Assembly: GCF_902506575.1 (NCBI RefSeq)
Contig: NZ_LR732544.1
Coordinates: 5,144,806-5,208,805, forward strand
Length of the DNA: 64,000 bases
DNA from: Streptomyces mexicanus
GTDB lineage: Bacteria; Actinomycetota; Actinomycetes; Streptomycetales; Streptomycetaceae
Direction: 5' to 3'
Both the position numbers and the translations under genes were made by a program. The notes under the pieces are model-generated. The model was not told the DNA's origin. It ran no database searches and saw only the letters and a program-made list of their open reading frames with translations. Of this stretch, positions 16,392 to 24,107 are shown one piece after another; positions within the stretch are counted from its first letter, which is position 1, and each line of letters begins with the position of its first letter.

Positions 16392-17039
16392 TCAGGCGCC
16401 GCCGAACCGGCGGTGCGACTCCTCGGCCTCCGCCAGCCGCCGCAGGCTCAGCAGCACCGGCTCGTACAGCACGGTCAGCGCCACCGCCGCCTCCACCTGC
16501 TCCTCCGGCGTGGCGTACCGCTCCACCACGTCCAGGTCGGCCGCGGCGATCCGCTCCACCGTGTGCGCGTACGGCTCCAGGTCCTCGACGGCGCAGGGGT
16601 AGCCGAGCCGGGCGAGCGCCGTGATCGCGGTCACCAGCATGCCGTACGCCGGTGGGGCCGCCGTGCCGGACGGGCGGGCATGGCCCCAGCCGAGCCGGTC
16701 CAGCAGCGCGTCGGCGGTGCGCCGCGCCGCCTGTGTCGCCGGGTCGCTCTCGTCGGGCTCCGGGCCGTGCGGCAGCGCCCACACCGCCGTGCCCAGGCGC
16801 TCGTTGCGGTCCAGGCTGTCGTCCTGGAGCGCGGCGAGCACCTCGCGCGCCGAGTGCACCGGGATCCGCCCCACCTGGATCATGGCCCGCACCAGGCGCA
16901 GCCGGCGCAGGTGGTCCTCGTCGTACTCGGCCTGGGTCGCCGTGATCCGGCGGCCGGGGGGCAGCAGCCCCTCGCGCAGGTAGTACTTGATCGTCGCCGT
17001 GGGGACCCCGCTGCGCGCGCTCAGCTCAGCCAGTCGCAT
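16392..17039 (-). CDS. MerR-family transcriptional regulator
   Basis: A 215-residue protein from the ATG at 17039, which places the winged-helix start MRLAELSARSGVPTATIKYYLREGLLPPGR at the N-terminus as usual. An in-frame TTG at 17093 would add 18 residues but lies inside the operator. The domain ends near residue 70. The C-terminal 140 residues are helical and Ala/Leu-rich, with no cysteine cluster, so a metal sensor is unlikely. The gene is divergent from the DUF4188 gene across a 117-base gap with inverted repeats, which suggests it controls that gene and itself. The effector is unknown. Confidence 0.82.
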   Translation of the reverse strand: MRLAELSARSGVPTATIKYYLREGLLPPGRRITATQAEYDEDHLRRLRLVRAMIQVGRIPVHSAREVLAALQDDSLDRNERLGTAVWALPHGPEPDESDPATQAARRTADALLDRLGWGHARPSGTAAPPAYGMLVTAITALARLGYPCAVEDLEPYAHTVERIAAADLDVVERYATPEEQVEAAVALTVLYEPVLLSLRRLAEAEESHRRFGGA

Positions 17040-17083
17040 GCCGTTCCGCTCTCTTTCCGCTTGCGCTCCCTGTTGGGGAGTGT

Positions 17084-17114
17084 CACTATCCAAGCATGGA
17101 TAGTGCCGCTATCC
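17084..17114. promoter_or_regulatory. Operator with three alternating half-sites (MerR / DUF4188)
   Basis: CACTATCC (17084-17091) and GGATAGTG (17098-17105) form a perfect 8-bp inverted repeat around AAGCAT. GGATAG (17098-17103) also pairs with CTATCC (17109-17114) around TGCCG. The site lies in the divergent gap between the regulator and its likely target. The symmetry is direct observation; binding by the MerR protein is inference. Confidence 0.6.
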
Positions 17115-17156
17115 AACGAGGTCGCCCCGGACGGGGGCGTGACAGTGGGGGGCAGC

Positions 17157-17639
17157 ATGAGCGTCAAGCCGATCGAAGGGCGCACGACCGCGGCGGCGGA
17201 GGGCGAGGTGGTCGTGTTCCTCATCGGGATGCGCGTCAACAGCTTCGCCGCGGTGCGCAGTTGGTGGCCGGTCGCCCGGGCCATGGGCCCGATGCTGGCG
17301 GAGCTCTCGCGGGAGCGGGGCAGCGGCCTGCTCGGGTACAAGGCGCTGCTGGGCGGGCCGCGCGAGGTGTACGTGGTGCAGTACTGGGAGTCCAAGGAGA
17401 AGCTGCTGGCCTACGCCGTGGCGCCGGACCACGGCCACCGTCCGGCCTGGGCCGCGTTCAACCGGCGGCTGCGCGAGGGCCGGGGAAAGGTCGGCTTCTG
17501 GCACGAGACCTATGTCGTGCCGGCCGGATCGTACGAGTCGATCTACCTGAACATGCCCGAGTACGGGCTGGGCCGGGCCACCGGAGTCGTCCCCGTGGCC
17601 CGGCGAGGGGAGCGGGCGGCCGACCGGCTGCGGGTGTGA
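17157..17639 (+). CDS. DUF4188 (monooxygenase-like) family protein
   Basis: A 160-residue protein matching the DUF4188 family, which has a ferredoxin-like, antibiotic-monooxygenase-type fold. Characteristic stretches are EVVVFLIGMRVNSF...W.PVARAMGPMLAEL, LLGYKALLGGPREVYVVQYWESKEKLLAYA and GFWHETYVVPAGSYESIYLNMPEYGLGRA. The ATG at 17157 has GGGGGG upstream. The enzyme activity of the family is not established. It is divergent from a MerR regulator with an operator between them, suggesting inducible expression in response to a small molecule. A shared terminator with ndgR follows. Confidence 0.75.
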   Translation: MSVKPIEGRTTAAAEGEVVVFLIGMRVNSFAAVRSWWPVARAMGPMLAELSRERGSGLLGYKALLGGPREVYVVQYWESKEKLLAYAVAPDHGHRPAWAAFNRRLREGRGKVGFWHETYVVPAGSYESIYLNMPEYGLGRATGVVPVARRGERAADRLRV

Positions 17640-17642
17640 GGT

Positions 17643-17682
17643 CCGGCAGGGGCCGCCGCGGCGTTGAGGCGGCCCCTGCCGG
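17643..17682. terminator. Bidirectional terminator between the DUF4188 gene and ndgR
   Basis: CCGGCAGGGGCCGCC pairs with GGCGGCCCCTGCCGG (15 bp) between two convergent genes. Confidence 0.88.
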
Positions 17683-17720
17683 CACCGGATGCCGGCGGTG
17701 ACGGACAGGCGGGGTGCGGT

Positions 17721-18437
17721 TCAGCCGGAGCGGCGCAGGGCCTCGGAGAGGCGGGCCGCGGCGTCGATGACCGCCTGGGCGTGCATGCGGCCCGGGTGGC
17801 GCGTGAGGCGCTCGATGGGGCCGGAGACGGACACGGCGGCCACGACGCGGTTGGAGGGCCCGCGCACGGGCGCCGAGACGGACGCCACGCCCGGCTCGCG
17901 CTCGCCGATCGACTGGGCCCAGCCCCGGCGGCGCACGCCCGACAGGGCCGTCGCCGTGAAACGGGCGCCCTGCAGCCCCCGGTGCAGCCGCTCCGGCTCC
18001 TCCCAGGCCATCAGCACCTGCGCCGAGGAGCCGGCCTTCATCGTCAGGGTCGAGCCGACCGGGACGGTGTCCCGCAGGCCGGACAGGCGCTCCGCCGCGG
18101 CGACGCAGATGCGCATGTCGCCCTGGCGGCGGTAGAGCTGCGCGCTCTCGCCCGTGACGTCCCGCAGGTGCGTGAGCACCGGGCCGGCCGTGGCGAGGAG
18201 ACGGTCCTCACCCGCCGCGGCGGCCAGTTCCGCCAGGCGCGGGCCGAGAATGAAACGGCCCTGCATGTCACGCGCCACCATGCGGTGGTGTTCCAGGGCC
18301 ACGGCCAGCCGGTGGGCCGTGGGCCGTGCCAGTCCGGTCGCCGCGACCAGACCCGCGAGGGTGGCCGGACCGGACTCCAGAGCGCTCAGGACGAGGGCTG
18401 CCTTGTCCAGAACGCCGACGCCGCTACTGTTGTCCAT
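17721..18437 (-). CDS. ndgR: IclR-type regulator NdgR
   Basis: A 238-residue IclR-family regulator, matching the length I know for NdgR (AreB in S. clavuligerus), which controls leuCD and other amino-acid and quorum-related genes in streptomycetes. The N-terminal winged helix is GVLDKAALVLSALESGPATLAGLVAATGLARPTAHRL (split here for description: helices near 10-45). The IclR effector domain follows with HLRDVTGESAQLYRRQGD, VPVGSTLTMKAGSSAQVLMAW and RRRGWAQSIGEREPGVASVSAPV. The start MDNSSGVG at 18437 is preferred over an upstream in-frame start at 18458. It is divergent from leuC with a palindrome between. Confidence 0.92.
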   Translation of the reverse strand: MDNSSGVGVLDKAALVLSALESGPATLAGLVAATGLARPTAHRLAVALEHHRMVARDMQGRFILGPRLAELAAAAGEDRLLATAGPVLTHLRDVTGESAQLYRRQGDMRICVAAAERLSGLRDTVPVGSTLTMKAGSSAQVLMAWEEPERLHRGLQGARFTATALSGVRRRGWAQSIGEREPGVASVSAPVRGPSNRVVAAVSVSGPIERLTRHPGRMHAQAVIDAAARLSEALRRSG

Positions 18438-18445
18438 GCAACGAT

Positions 18446-18474
18446 ACTTGCGTCTCACTCTGTGAAACGCAAGT
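18446..18474. promoter_or_regulatory. Palindrome between ndgR and leuC, probable NdgR operator
   Basis: ACTTGCGT (18446-18453) and ACGCAAGT (18467-18474) are a perfect inverted repeat spaced by 13 bases, 9 bases upstream of the ndgR start. IclR proteins bind such sites, and NdgR/AreB is known to bind the ndgR-leuC intergenic region. Confidence 0.6.
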
Positions 18475-18633
18475 TCAATTTTCCGTGGAACCCGCCACCC
18501 TGGATGTCACGAAGGCACAGCGGCCCGCGGATCAACGGGCCTGGTGGCGGATGCCCGGACGCAGGGGCGAGGGCAGCGCCTCCTCAAGATCTCTAGTTGG
18601 GCCGGTGGACGCTTGCCGGCCGGAGGGAAAGCG

Positions 18634-20067
18634 ATGGGTAGGACACTCGCGGAGAAGGTCTGGGACGACCATGTCGTCCGGCGCGCCGAGGGCGAGCCCG
18701 ACCTCCTCTTCATCGATCTGCACCTGCTGCACGAGGTGACCAGCCCGCAGGCCTTCGACGGCCTCCGCAAGAGCGGCCGCCGGGTGCGGCGGCTCGACCT
18801 GACCATCGCCACCGAGGACCACAACACCCCGACCCTCGACATCGACAAGCCCATCGCCGACCCGGTCTCCCGGGCCCAGCTGGAGACGCTGCGCAAGAAC
18901 TGCGCCGAGTTCGGGGTGCGGCTGCACCCGCTGGGCGACGTCGAGCAGGGCGTGGTGCACGTGGTCGGCCCCCAGCTGGGCCTGACCCAGCCGGGCACCA
19001 CGGTCGTCTGCGGCGACTCGCACACCTCCACGCACGGCGCTTTCGGCGCGCTGGCGTTCGGCATCGGCACCTCGCAGGTCGAGCACGTGCTGGCCACCCA
19101 GACGCTGCCCATGGCGCGCCCGAAGACCATGGCGATCACCGTGAACGGCGAGCTGCCCGAGGGCGTGACCGCCAAGGACCTGATCCTGGCGATCATCGCG
19201 AAGATCGGCACCGGCGGCGGCCAGGGCTACATCCTGGAGTACCGCGGCTCCGCCATCGAGAAGCTCTCGATGGAGGCCCGCATGACCATCTGCAACATGT
19301 CGATCGAGGCCGGCGCCCGCGCGGGCATGATCGCCCCCGACGAGACCACGTTCGCGTACCTCAAGGACCGCCCGCACGCCCCGCAGGGCGAGGACTGGGA
19401 CGCCGCGGTCGCCTACTGGAAGACGCTCAGGACCGACGACGACGCCGAGTTCGACGCCGAGGTCGTCATCGACGCCGCCGAGCTGGCGCCGTTCGTCACC
19501 TGGGGCACCAACCCCGGCCAGGGCGCCCCGCTTTCGGCCTCCGTCCCCGACCCGGCTTCGTACGAAGACGCATCGGAGCGCCTGGCCGCCGAAAAGGCCC
19601 TGGAGTACATGGGGTTGGAGGCCGGCCAGCCGCTGCGCTCCATCACCGTGGACACCGTCTTCGTAGGCTCGTGCACCAACGGCCGCATCGAGGACCTGCG
19701 CGCCGCCGCGGACGTGCTGCGCGGCCGCAAAGTCGCCGACGGCGTACGGATGCTGGTCGTCCCCGGCTCCGCGCGCGTGGGCCTGCAGGCCGTCTCCGAG
19801 GGCCTGGACGTGGTCTTCAAGGAGGCCGGCGCCGAGTGGCGGCACGCGGGCTGCTCGATGTGCCTGGGCATGAACCCCGATCAGCTGGCCCCGGGCGAGC
19901 GCTCCGCCTCCACCTCCAACCGCAACTTCGAGGGCCGGCAGGGCAAGGGCGGCCGCACCCACCTGGTGTCGCCGCAGGTCGCGGCCGCCACCGCCGTGCT
20001 CGGCCACCTGGCCTCGCCCGCCGACCTGACCGACGCCGCCGAGACCCGTACGCCCGCTGGAGTCTGA
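18634..20067 (+). CDS. leuC: 3-isopropylmalate dehydratase, large subunit
   Basis: A 477-residue aconitase-family enzyme that isomerises 2- to 3-isopropylmalate in leucine synthesis together with LeuD. The 4Fe-4S ligands are visible: FVGSCTNGRIEDLR (Cys near 349) and AGCSMCLGMNPDQ (CxxC near 410). Substrate-loop motifs are HEVTSPQAFDGLR, CGDSHTSTHGAFGALAFGIGTS and IGTGGGQGYILEYRG. The ATG at 18634 has GGAGG with 7-8 bases spacing. leuD starts 5 bases after its stop. The regulator NdgR lies just upstream on the other strand. Confidence 0.96.
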   Translation: MGRTLAEKVWDDHVVRRAEGEPDLLFIDLHLLHEVTSPQAFDGLRKSGRRVRRLDLTIATEDHNTPTLDIDKPIADPVSRAQLETLRKNCAEFGVRLHPLGDVEQGVVHVVGPQLGLTQPGTTVVCGDSHTSTHGAFGALAFGIGTSQVEHVLATQTLPMARPKTMAITVNGELPEGVTAKDLILAIIAKIGTGGGQGYILEYRGSAIEKLSMEARMTICNMSIEAGARAGMIAPDETTFAYLKDRPHAPQGEDWDAAVAYWKTLRTDDDAEFDAEVVIDAAELAPFVTWGTNPGQGAPLSASVPDPASYEDASERLAAEKALEYMGLEAGQPLRSITVDTVFVGSCTNGRIEDLRAAADVLRGRKVADGVRMLVVPGSARVGLQAVSEGLDVVFKEAGAEWRHAGCSMCLGMNPDQLAPGERSASTSNRNFEGRQGKGGRTHLVSPQVAAATAVLGHLASPADLTDAAETRTPAGV

Positions 20068-20072
20068 GGATC

Positions 20073-20666
20073 ATGGAAGCTTTCACCACGCACACCGGCC
20101 GGGCCGTCCCGCTGCGCCGCAGCAACGTCGACACCGACCAGATCATCCCCGCCCACTGGCTCAAGAAGGTCACCCGCGACGGGTTCGAGGACGGTCTGTT
20201 CGAGGCCTGGCGCAAGGACCCCGAGTTCGTCCTCAACCGCCCCGAGCGGCAGGGCGCCACCGTCCTGGTCGCCGGCCCCGACTTCGGCACCGGCTCCTCC
20301 CGCGAGCACGCCGTCTGGGCGCTGCAGAACTACGGCTTCAAGGCCGTGATCTCCGCTCGCTTCGCCGACATCTTCCGCGGCAACTCGCTGAAGAACGGCC
20401 TGCTCACGGTGGTCCTGGACCAGAAGATCGTGGAGGCGCTGTGGGAGCTGGTGGAGAAGGACCCCACCGCTGAGGTCACCGTGGACCTCGAGGCGCGTGA
20501 GGTGCGTGCCGAGGGCATCACCGCCTCCTTCGAGCTGGACGAGAACTCCCGCTGGCGGCTGCTGAACGGCCTGGACGACATCTCGATCACCCTGCAGAAC
20601 GAGGACGCCATCGCCGCGTACGAGGCCACGCGTCCCTCCTTCAAGCCGCGCACCCTGCCGGTCTGA
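20073..20666 (+). CDS. leuD: 3-isopropylmalate dehydratase, small subunit
   Basis: A 197-residue swivel-domain partner of LeuC. Conserved features are VPLRRSNVDTDQIIPAHWLKK, VLVAGPDFGTGSSREHAVWAL with its substrate-binding loop, and FADIFRGNSLKNGLLTV. It follows leuC by 5 bases, so the pair is one operon, and a strong hairpin ends it. Confidence 0.96.
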   Translation: MEAFTTHTGRAVPLRRSNVDTDQIIPAHWLKKVTRDGFEDGLFEAWRKDPEFVLNRPERQGATVLVAGPDFGTGSSREHAVWALQNYGFKAVISARFADIFRGNSLKNGLLTVVLDQKIVEALWELVEKDPTAEVTVDLEAREVRAEGITASFELDENSRWRLLNGLDDISITLQNEDAIAAYEATRPSFKPRTLPV

Positions 20667-20721
20667 TCCGGCCCCGCGGCCGGCGCCCCGACCGTCGGGT
20701 TTCGGCCACCGCGCACCCCCC

Positions 20722-20756
20722 GCTGTACCCCCGATCGCCACGATCGGGGGTACAGC
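20722..20756 (+). terminator. leuCD terminator
   Basis: GCTGTACCCCCGATCG pairs with CGATCGGGGGTACAGC around CCA, a perfect 16-bp stem followed by GTTTTG. Confidence 0.9.
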
Positions 20757-20940
20757 CGTTTTGGGACCCGGACGACCCGGCGTGCTGTCACGGACGCGGT
20801 CAACTGCCCACGTTAGAGCGGTTTTTGCCGGGGTACACGAGGTGCGGAGTCCCGCCTTCCGCGGAGGCCGGCAGGGCCGCGCACGGCGGCAGTTGCCCCC
20901 TGCGCAGGCGACAACTCGCCCCAGATGGCACAATCTGTGC

Positions 20941-21171
20941 ATGGACGACGACGGCCAACTCCAGCTCTATACGGCGGTCGCAGCCCAGCTCAAACAAGCG
21001 CACGCAAGAGTGCGCGCACTGCAAGTCCCGGAGGGCGTACGGATGGCGCTGACCCGGAAGCTGCTGGTCATTACGGCCGCGGCCAAACACGATCTCGCCG
21101 GTGCGGCAAGGCGTCTGGAGCGGTTCACGGCAGACCTCGACGAGGGGCGAATCCCGGGCGAGGAACGCTGA
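20941..21171 (+). CDS. Small conserved-looking helical protein upstream of hupS
   Basis: A 76-residue, charged, mainly helical protein (DDDGQLQLYTAVAAQLKQAH, RVRALQVPEGVRMALTRKLL, HDLAGAARRLERFTADLDEG). No known domain, cysteine or membrane segment is seen. The ATG at 20941 has no good ribosome site. A weak -10-like CACAAT ends 7 bases upstream, so the message could be leaderless. It lies between leuD and hupS on the same strand. I recall an equivalent small gene here in S. coelicolor, of unknown function. Confidence 0.65.
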   Translation: MDDDGQLQLYTAVAAQLKQAHARVRALQVPEGVRMALTRKLLVITAAAKHDLAGAARRLERFTADLDEGRIPGEER

Positions 21172-21226
21172 GCAGCCGAGACCGCCGAGTCTGCTGCGGC
21201 ACAAGGGTGATTAGCCCGTTTCGTGT

Positions 21227-21255
21227 TTGATTTGCGGTATATATCTGCCTAACGT
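21227..21255 (+). promoter_or_regulatory. Candidate hupS promoter
   Basis: TTGATT (21227-21232), a 17-base AT-rich spacer, TAACGT (21250-21255), about 50 bases before the hupS start. The segment is markedly AT-rich for this genome. Confidence 0.4.
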
Positions 21256-21305
21256 GCGAAAAGCTTGAACACTTTCGTTCTGGCAAGGTCTCCGAAGGGG
21301 AAGAC

Positions 21306-21941
21306 GTGAACAAGGCGCAGCTCGTAGAAGCGATTGCCGACAAGATGGGCGGCCGGCAGCAGGCCGCCGACGCCGTCGACGCGGTACTGGACGCCATCGT
21401 CCGCGCGGTCGTCGCGGGAGACCGGGTCTCGGTCACCGGCTTCGGGTCCTTCGAGAAGGTGGACCGTCCGGCGCGCTACGCCCGCAATCCGCAGACGGGT
21501 GAGCGGGTGCGGGTCAAGAAGACCTCCGTTCCCCGCTTCCGGGCCGGCCAGGGCTTCAAGGACCTGGTGAGCGGCTCGAAGAAGCTCCCGAAGAACGACA
21601 TCGCGGTGAAGAAGGCCCCCAAGGGCAGCCTGTCCGGCCCGCCCGCCACCATCGCCAAGGCCGTCGGCAAGAAGGCCGCGGCGAAGAAGACGACGGGTGC
21701 GGCGAAGAAGACCACCGCGAAGAAGACCACGGCGGCGAAGACCACCGCCAAGAAGGCCCCCGCCCAGAAGGCGACGCCCACCAAGGCCGCCGCCAAGAAG
21801 ACGACGGCCACGAAGACCGCCGCCAAGAAGACCACGGCCAAGAAGGCGCCGGCGAAGAAGGCGACGGCCAAGAAGGCCCCCGCCAAGAAGTCGACCGCCC
21901 GCAAGACCGCCGCGAAGAAGACGACCGCCCGCAGCAAGTAG
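21306..21941 (+). CDS. hupS: Nucleoid protein HupS (HU with lysine-rich tail)
   Basis: A 211-residue DNA-binding protein. Residues 1-95 are a standard HU domain (NKAQLVEAIADKMGGRQQAA, GFGSFEKVDRPARYARNPQTGE with the beta-arm). After a linker there is a tail of 100 or so residues made of KKTTAKK, KKAPAKK and AAKKTTA repeats, resembling the C-terminus of eukaryotic histone H1. This two-domain HU is the streptomycete HupS, which compacts spore nucleoids and contributes to stress resistance. GTG start at 21306 with GAAGGGGAAG upstream. It ends in a strong terminator. Confidence 0.95.
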   Translation: MNKAQLVEAIADKMGGRQQAADAVDAVLDAIVRAVVAGDRVSVTGFGSFEKVDRPARYARNPQTGERVRVKKTSVPRFRAGQGFKDLVSGSKKLPKNDIAVKKAPKGSLSGPPATIAKAVGKKAAAKKTTGAAKKTTAKKTTAAKTTAKKAPAQKATPTKAAAKKTTATKTAAKKTTAKKAPAKKATAKKAPAKKSTARKTAAKKTTARSK

Positions 21942-21960
21942 GGGATCACCAGGGCACTCA

Positions 21961-22002
21961 CACGCCGGGCCGGGCTCCTCAGGGAGCCCGGCCCGCGGCG
22001 TG
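21961..22002. terminator. hupS terminator
   Basis: CACGCCGGGCCGGGCTCC pairs with GGAGCCCGGCCCGCGGCGTG (one bulge) around TCA. The convergent gene at 22019 may share it. Confidence 0.88.
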
Positions 22003-22018
22003 TGAGCACCGCTTCGGC

Positions 22019-22222
22019 TCAGAAGGTCTGCAACGTCACGAGGGTGATCCGCCGCCCCTCGCCCTCGCCCTCGGTCTCGATCCGCACCCGCTGCCCCGGC
22101 CGCAGCAGGCGCAGTCCCCCGGCGTCGAACGCCGCCGCGTCGAACGGCACGGGCGTGCCGTCGTCCAGCAGCACCTGCCCGCTGCGGCTTTCGGGGTCGT
22201 ACGTGTATGCGGTCGCCTGCAT
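22019..22222 (-). CDS. Small cold-shock-domain-like protein
   Basis: A 67-residue protein (ATAYTYDPESRSGQVLLDDG, PVPFDAAAFDAGGLRLLRPG, QRVRIETEGEGEGRRITLVT). The strand order and the G-L-R-x-L-x-x-G-Q-R-V-x-I-E pattern resemble a cold-shock (OB-fold) domain, but the aromatic RNP motifs that bind nucleic acid are missing. It starts with ATG at 22222 and is convergent with hupS. Nucleic-acid binding is therefore doubtful. I do not recognise a named family. Confidence 0.6.
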   Translation of the reverse strand: MQATAYTYDPESRSGQVLLDDGTPVPFDAAAFDAGGLRLLRPGQRVRIETEGEGEGRRITLVTLQTF

Positions 22223-22283
22223 GACGGCAGCCTACTGCCCCGCCCTGACGGCCGGGTGACCCCAGGGGCCGGTGGACAGTAGC

Positions 22284-22344
22284 CGGTGACTGGTGACTGG
22301 TGACTGGTGACTGGTGACTGGTGACTGGTGACTGGTGACTGGGG
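22284..22344. repeat. Heptamer tandem repeat (TGGTGAC) x 7-8
   Basis: Seven perfect TGGTGAC units (22291-22339) follow a CGGTGAC variant and lead into degenerate GGTCGGTGACCGGTGG. It lies between the small gene at 22019 and cofC, in non-coding DNA, about 100 bases after the cofC stop. Confidence 0.9.
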
Positions 22345-22444
22345 CTGGGGCCGGTGGTCGGTGACCGGTGGCCGGTGGACGCCGTGCTCGTGCCGCGCCC
22401 CCGCCCCGGCACGGGACGAGTGCCGGCCGGGGCCGTGCCGCCGC

Positions 22445-23083
22445 TCACTCCTCCCGGATGAGCAGGCGGGCCACCGCCGTCGCCGTGCGGGGGCCGACGC
22501 CGAGCGCGAGGGCGGCGCGCAGGTCGTCGCCGGTGTCCACGTCCTGCCGTACGGAATCCACCGCGTCGAGGCCCAGTTCCACCGCGCCCGAGGCACGGTG
22601 GCGGGCGCGGGAATCCGGGCCGAAAGCGGGCCGCAATGCGTGGCCGGGAGCGGCCGTGAGCAGGGTGGTGCCGACGGCCGCCGCATCGGCGAGAAATGCG
22701 CGCGGGAATTCCGCCGCCGCCGTCAGAACGCGGCCCAATTCCGTGGGCCGCAGCGCCGGGAGATCGGCGTTCAGGGCCGCCACGGGACTTTCCGGCCGTA
22801 GCGCCCGTACGGCCTGGGCGCCGTGCGCGAGCGCGGCGTTCAGCCCCGCGCCCGGGGCGTCGGGGACGATCCGGGCGCCCAGCGCCCTCAGCTCCCGCCC
22901 GGCCTCGGCGTCGTCCGTGACGACCGCCACATCCGCGACCGCCGGGCAGGCCAGCGCCGCCGCCACGGTGTCCTGCGCGAAGGCGAGGACGAGGGCCGGC
23001 CGCACGGTGTCGGCGGCGGCCTCCGACAGCCTGCTCTTGGCCAGGGCCAGGGGTTTCAGGGGGATGACCAGGGTCCACTGCAC
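22445..23083 (-). CDS. cofC: 2-phospho-L-lactate (phosphoenolpyruvate) guanylyltransferase
   Basis: A 212-residue nucleotidyltransferase of the CofC/FbiD family, which makes the guanylylated precursor of coenzyme F420. Signatures: the N-terminal QWTLVIPLKPLALAKSRLSE, with the K-x-x-x-x-A-K-S-R-L motif that binds GTP; VAVVTDDAEAGREL; APGAGLNAAL; and VAALNADLPALRP with the metal-binding Asp. I chose GTG 23083 because the conserved start WTLVIPLK follows at once; an ATG at 23113 is upstream and in frame. It is divergent from the acyltransferase gene. The preferred acid (phosphoenolpyruvate in actinobacteria) is inferred. Confidence 0.85.
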   Translation of the reverse strand: MQWTLVIPLKPLALAKSRLSEAAADTVRPALVLAFAQDTVAAALACPAVADVAVVTDDAEAGRELRALGARIVPDAPGAGLNAALAHGAQAVRALRPESPVAALNADLPALRPTELGRVLTAAAEFPRAFLADAAAVGTTLLTAAPGHALRPAFGPDSRARHRASGAVELGLDAVDSVRQDVDTGDDLRAALALGVGPRTATAVARLLIREE

Positions 23084-23270
23084 AGGCGTTCGTCCCTCTC
23101 TCGTCACGGACATTCTCCCCGGGCCGCCGGGTGGGCCCGTGCGGCGGGGCGGCCCGGTGACGGCGGTCGCGGCGGACGGCGGGCGTACGGTGTCCTCGAC
23201 AGACCGGCGGCCTGGGGCGACACTTGTGCGGCCCCCGGCCCCGGGGGCAGTCCTAGAGGAAGGTGTCCGC

Positions 23271-24107
23271 GTGCCCCGCCGCAGAATCGGCTTCTGGTAC
23301 CGCTTCGCAGCGGTGATCTGCAAACCGCCGCTGCTGGTTCTGATCAAGCGGGACTGGCGCGGAATGGAGAACATTCCGGCCGAGGGCGGATTCATCACCG
23401 TGGTGAACCACAATTCCCACATCGACCCCTTCGCCTACGCCCACTTTCAGTACAACACCGGTCGCGTCCCGCGATTCCTGGCGAAAAGCGGGCTTTTCAA
23501 GAAGGGGCTGGTCGGCGCCGCGATGCGCGGCACCGGGCAGATCCCCGTCTACCGGGAGAGCACCGACGCGCTGAGCGCCTTCCGCGCCGCCATCGACGCC
23601 GTGCAGCGCGGCGAGTGCGTCGCCTTCTACCCCGAGGGCACCCTCACCCGCGACCCGGACGGCTGGCCGATGACCGGCAAGACGGGCGCCGCCCGGGTCG
23701 CCCTGCAGACCAAGTGCCCGGTGATCCCGGTCGCCCAGTGGGGCGCCAACGAACTGCTGCCGCCGTACGCGAAGAAGCCGAACCTGCTGCCGCGCAAGAC
23801 CCATCACGTGCTGGCCGGCCCGCCCGTGGACCTCTCGCGCTTCTACGACCGGGAGATGACCCCGGAGCTGCTGAAGGAGGCGACCGAGGTCATCATGGCG
23901 GCCATCACCCGCCAGCTGGAGCAGATCCGCGGCGAGAAGGCCCCGGCCGTGCCATACGATCCGCGCCGCGAGCGCATCGAGCAGCGCCGCAGGACGCAGG
24001 CGCAGACGCAGGCCCGCGCCCGGGCCGAGGGCGAGTCGGTGGCGTCCGGGAGGAGGCCGGAGCCGGCCGCGCCGGAGGCCGTCCGGGAGGAGGGGCAGGG
24101 CACGTGA
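23271..24107 (+). CDS. 1-acyl-sn-glycerol-3-phosphate acyltransferase (PlsC-like)
   Basis: A 278-residue lysophospholipid acyltransferase-family protein of phospholipid synthesis. Catalytic motif I is VVNHNSHIDPFAY (NHx4D near 45-51), motif II GTGQIPVYRES, and motif III FYPEGTLTRDPDGW. A weakly hydrophobic stretch (YRFAAVICKPPLLVLIK) sits at the N-terminus, likely membrane-associated. The C-terminal 40 residues are charged, with RRTQAQTQARARAEG. GTG 23271 has GAGGAAGG upstream. Its stop overlaps the gpsA start in GTGA, so phosphatidate formation and glycerol-3-phosphate supply are translationally coupled. Confidence 0.88.
   Translation: MPRRRIGFWYRFAAVICKPPLLVLIKRDWRGMENIPAEGGFITVVNHNSHIDPFAYAHFQYNTGRVPRFLAKSGLFKKGLVGAAMRGTGQIPVYRESTDALSAFRAAIDAVQRGECVAFYPEGTLTRDPDGWPMTGKTGAARVALQTKCPVIPVAQWGANELLPPYAKKPNLLPRKTHHVLAGPPVDLSRFYDREMTPELLKEATEVIMAAITRQLEQIRGEKAPAVPYDPRRERIEQRRRTQAQTQARARAEGESVASGRRPEPAAPEAVREEGQGT

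Noticed and set aside
16291..17700. Genomic island integrated at the tRNA cluster (MerR and DUF4188 genes)
   Set aside because: No integrase, no repeated tRNA 3' end and no change in composition; two ordinary genes are not enough.
22284..22344. CRISPR array
   Set aside because: The repeats are 7 bases, perfectly tandem, with no spacers and no cas genes nearby.
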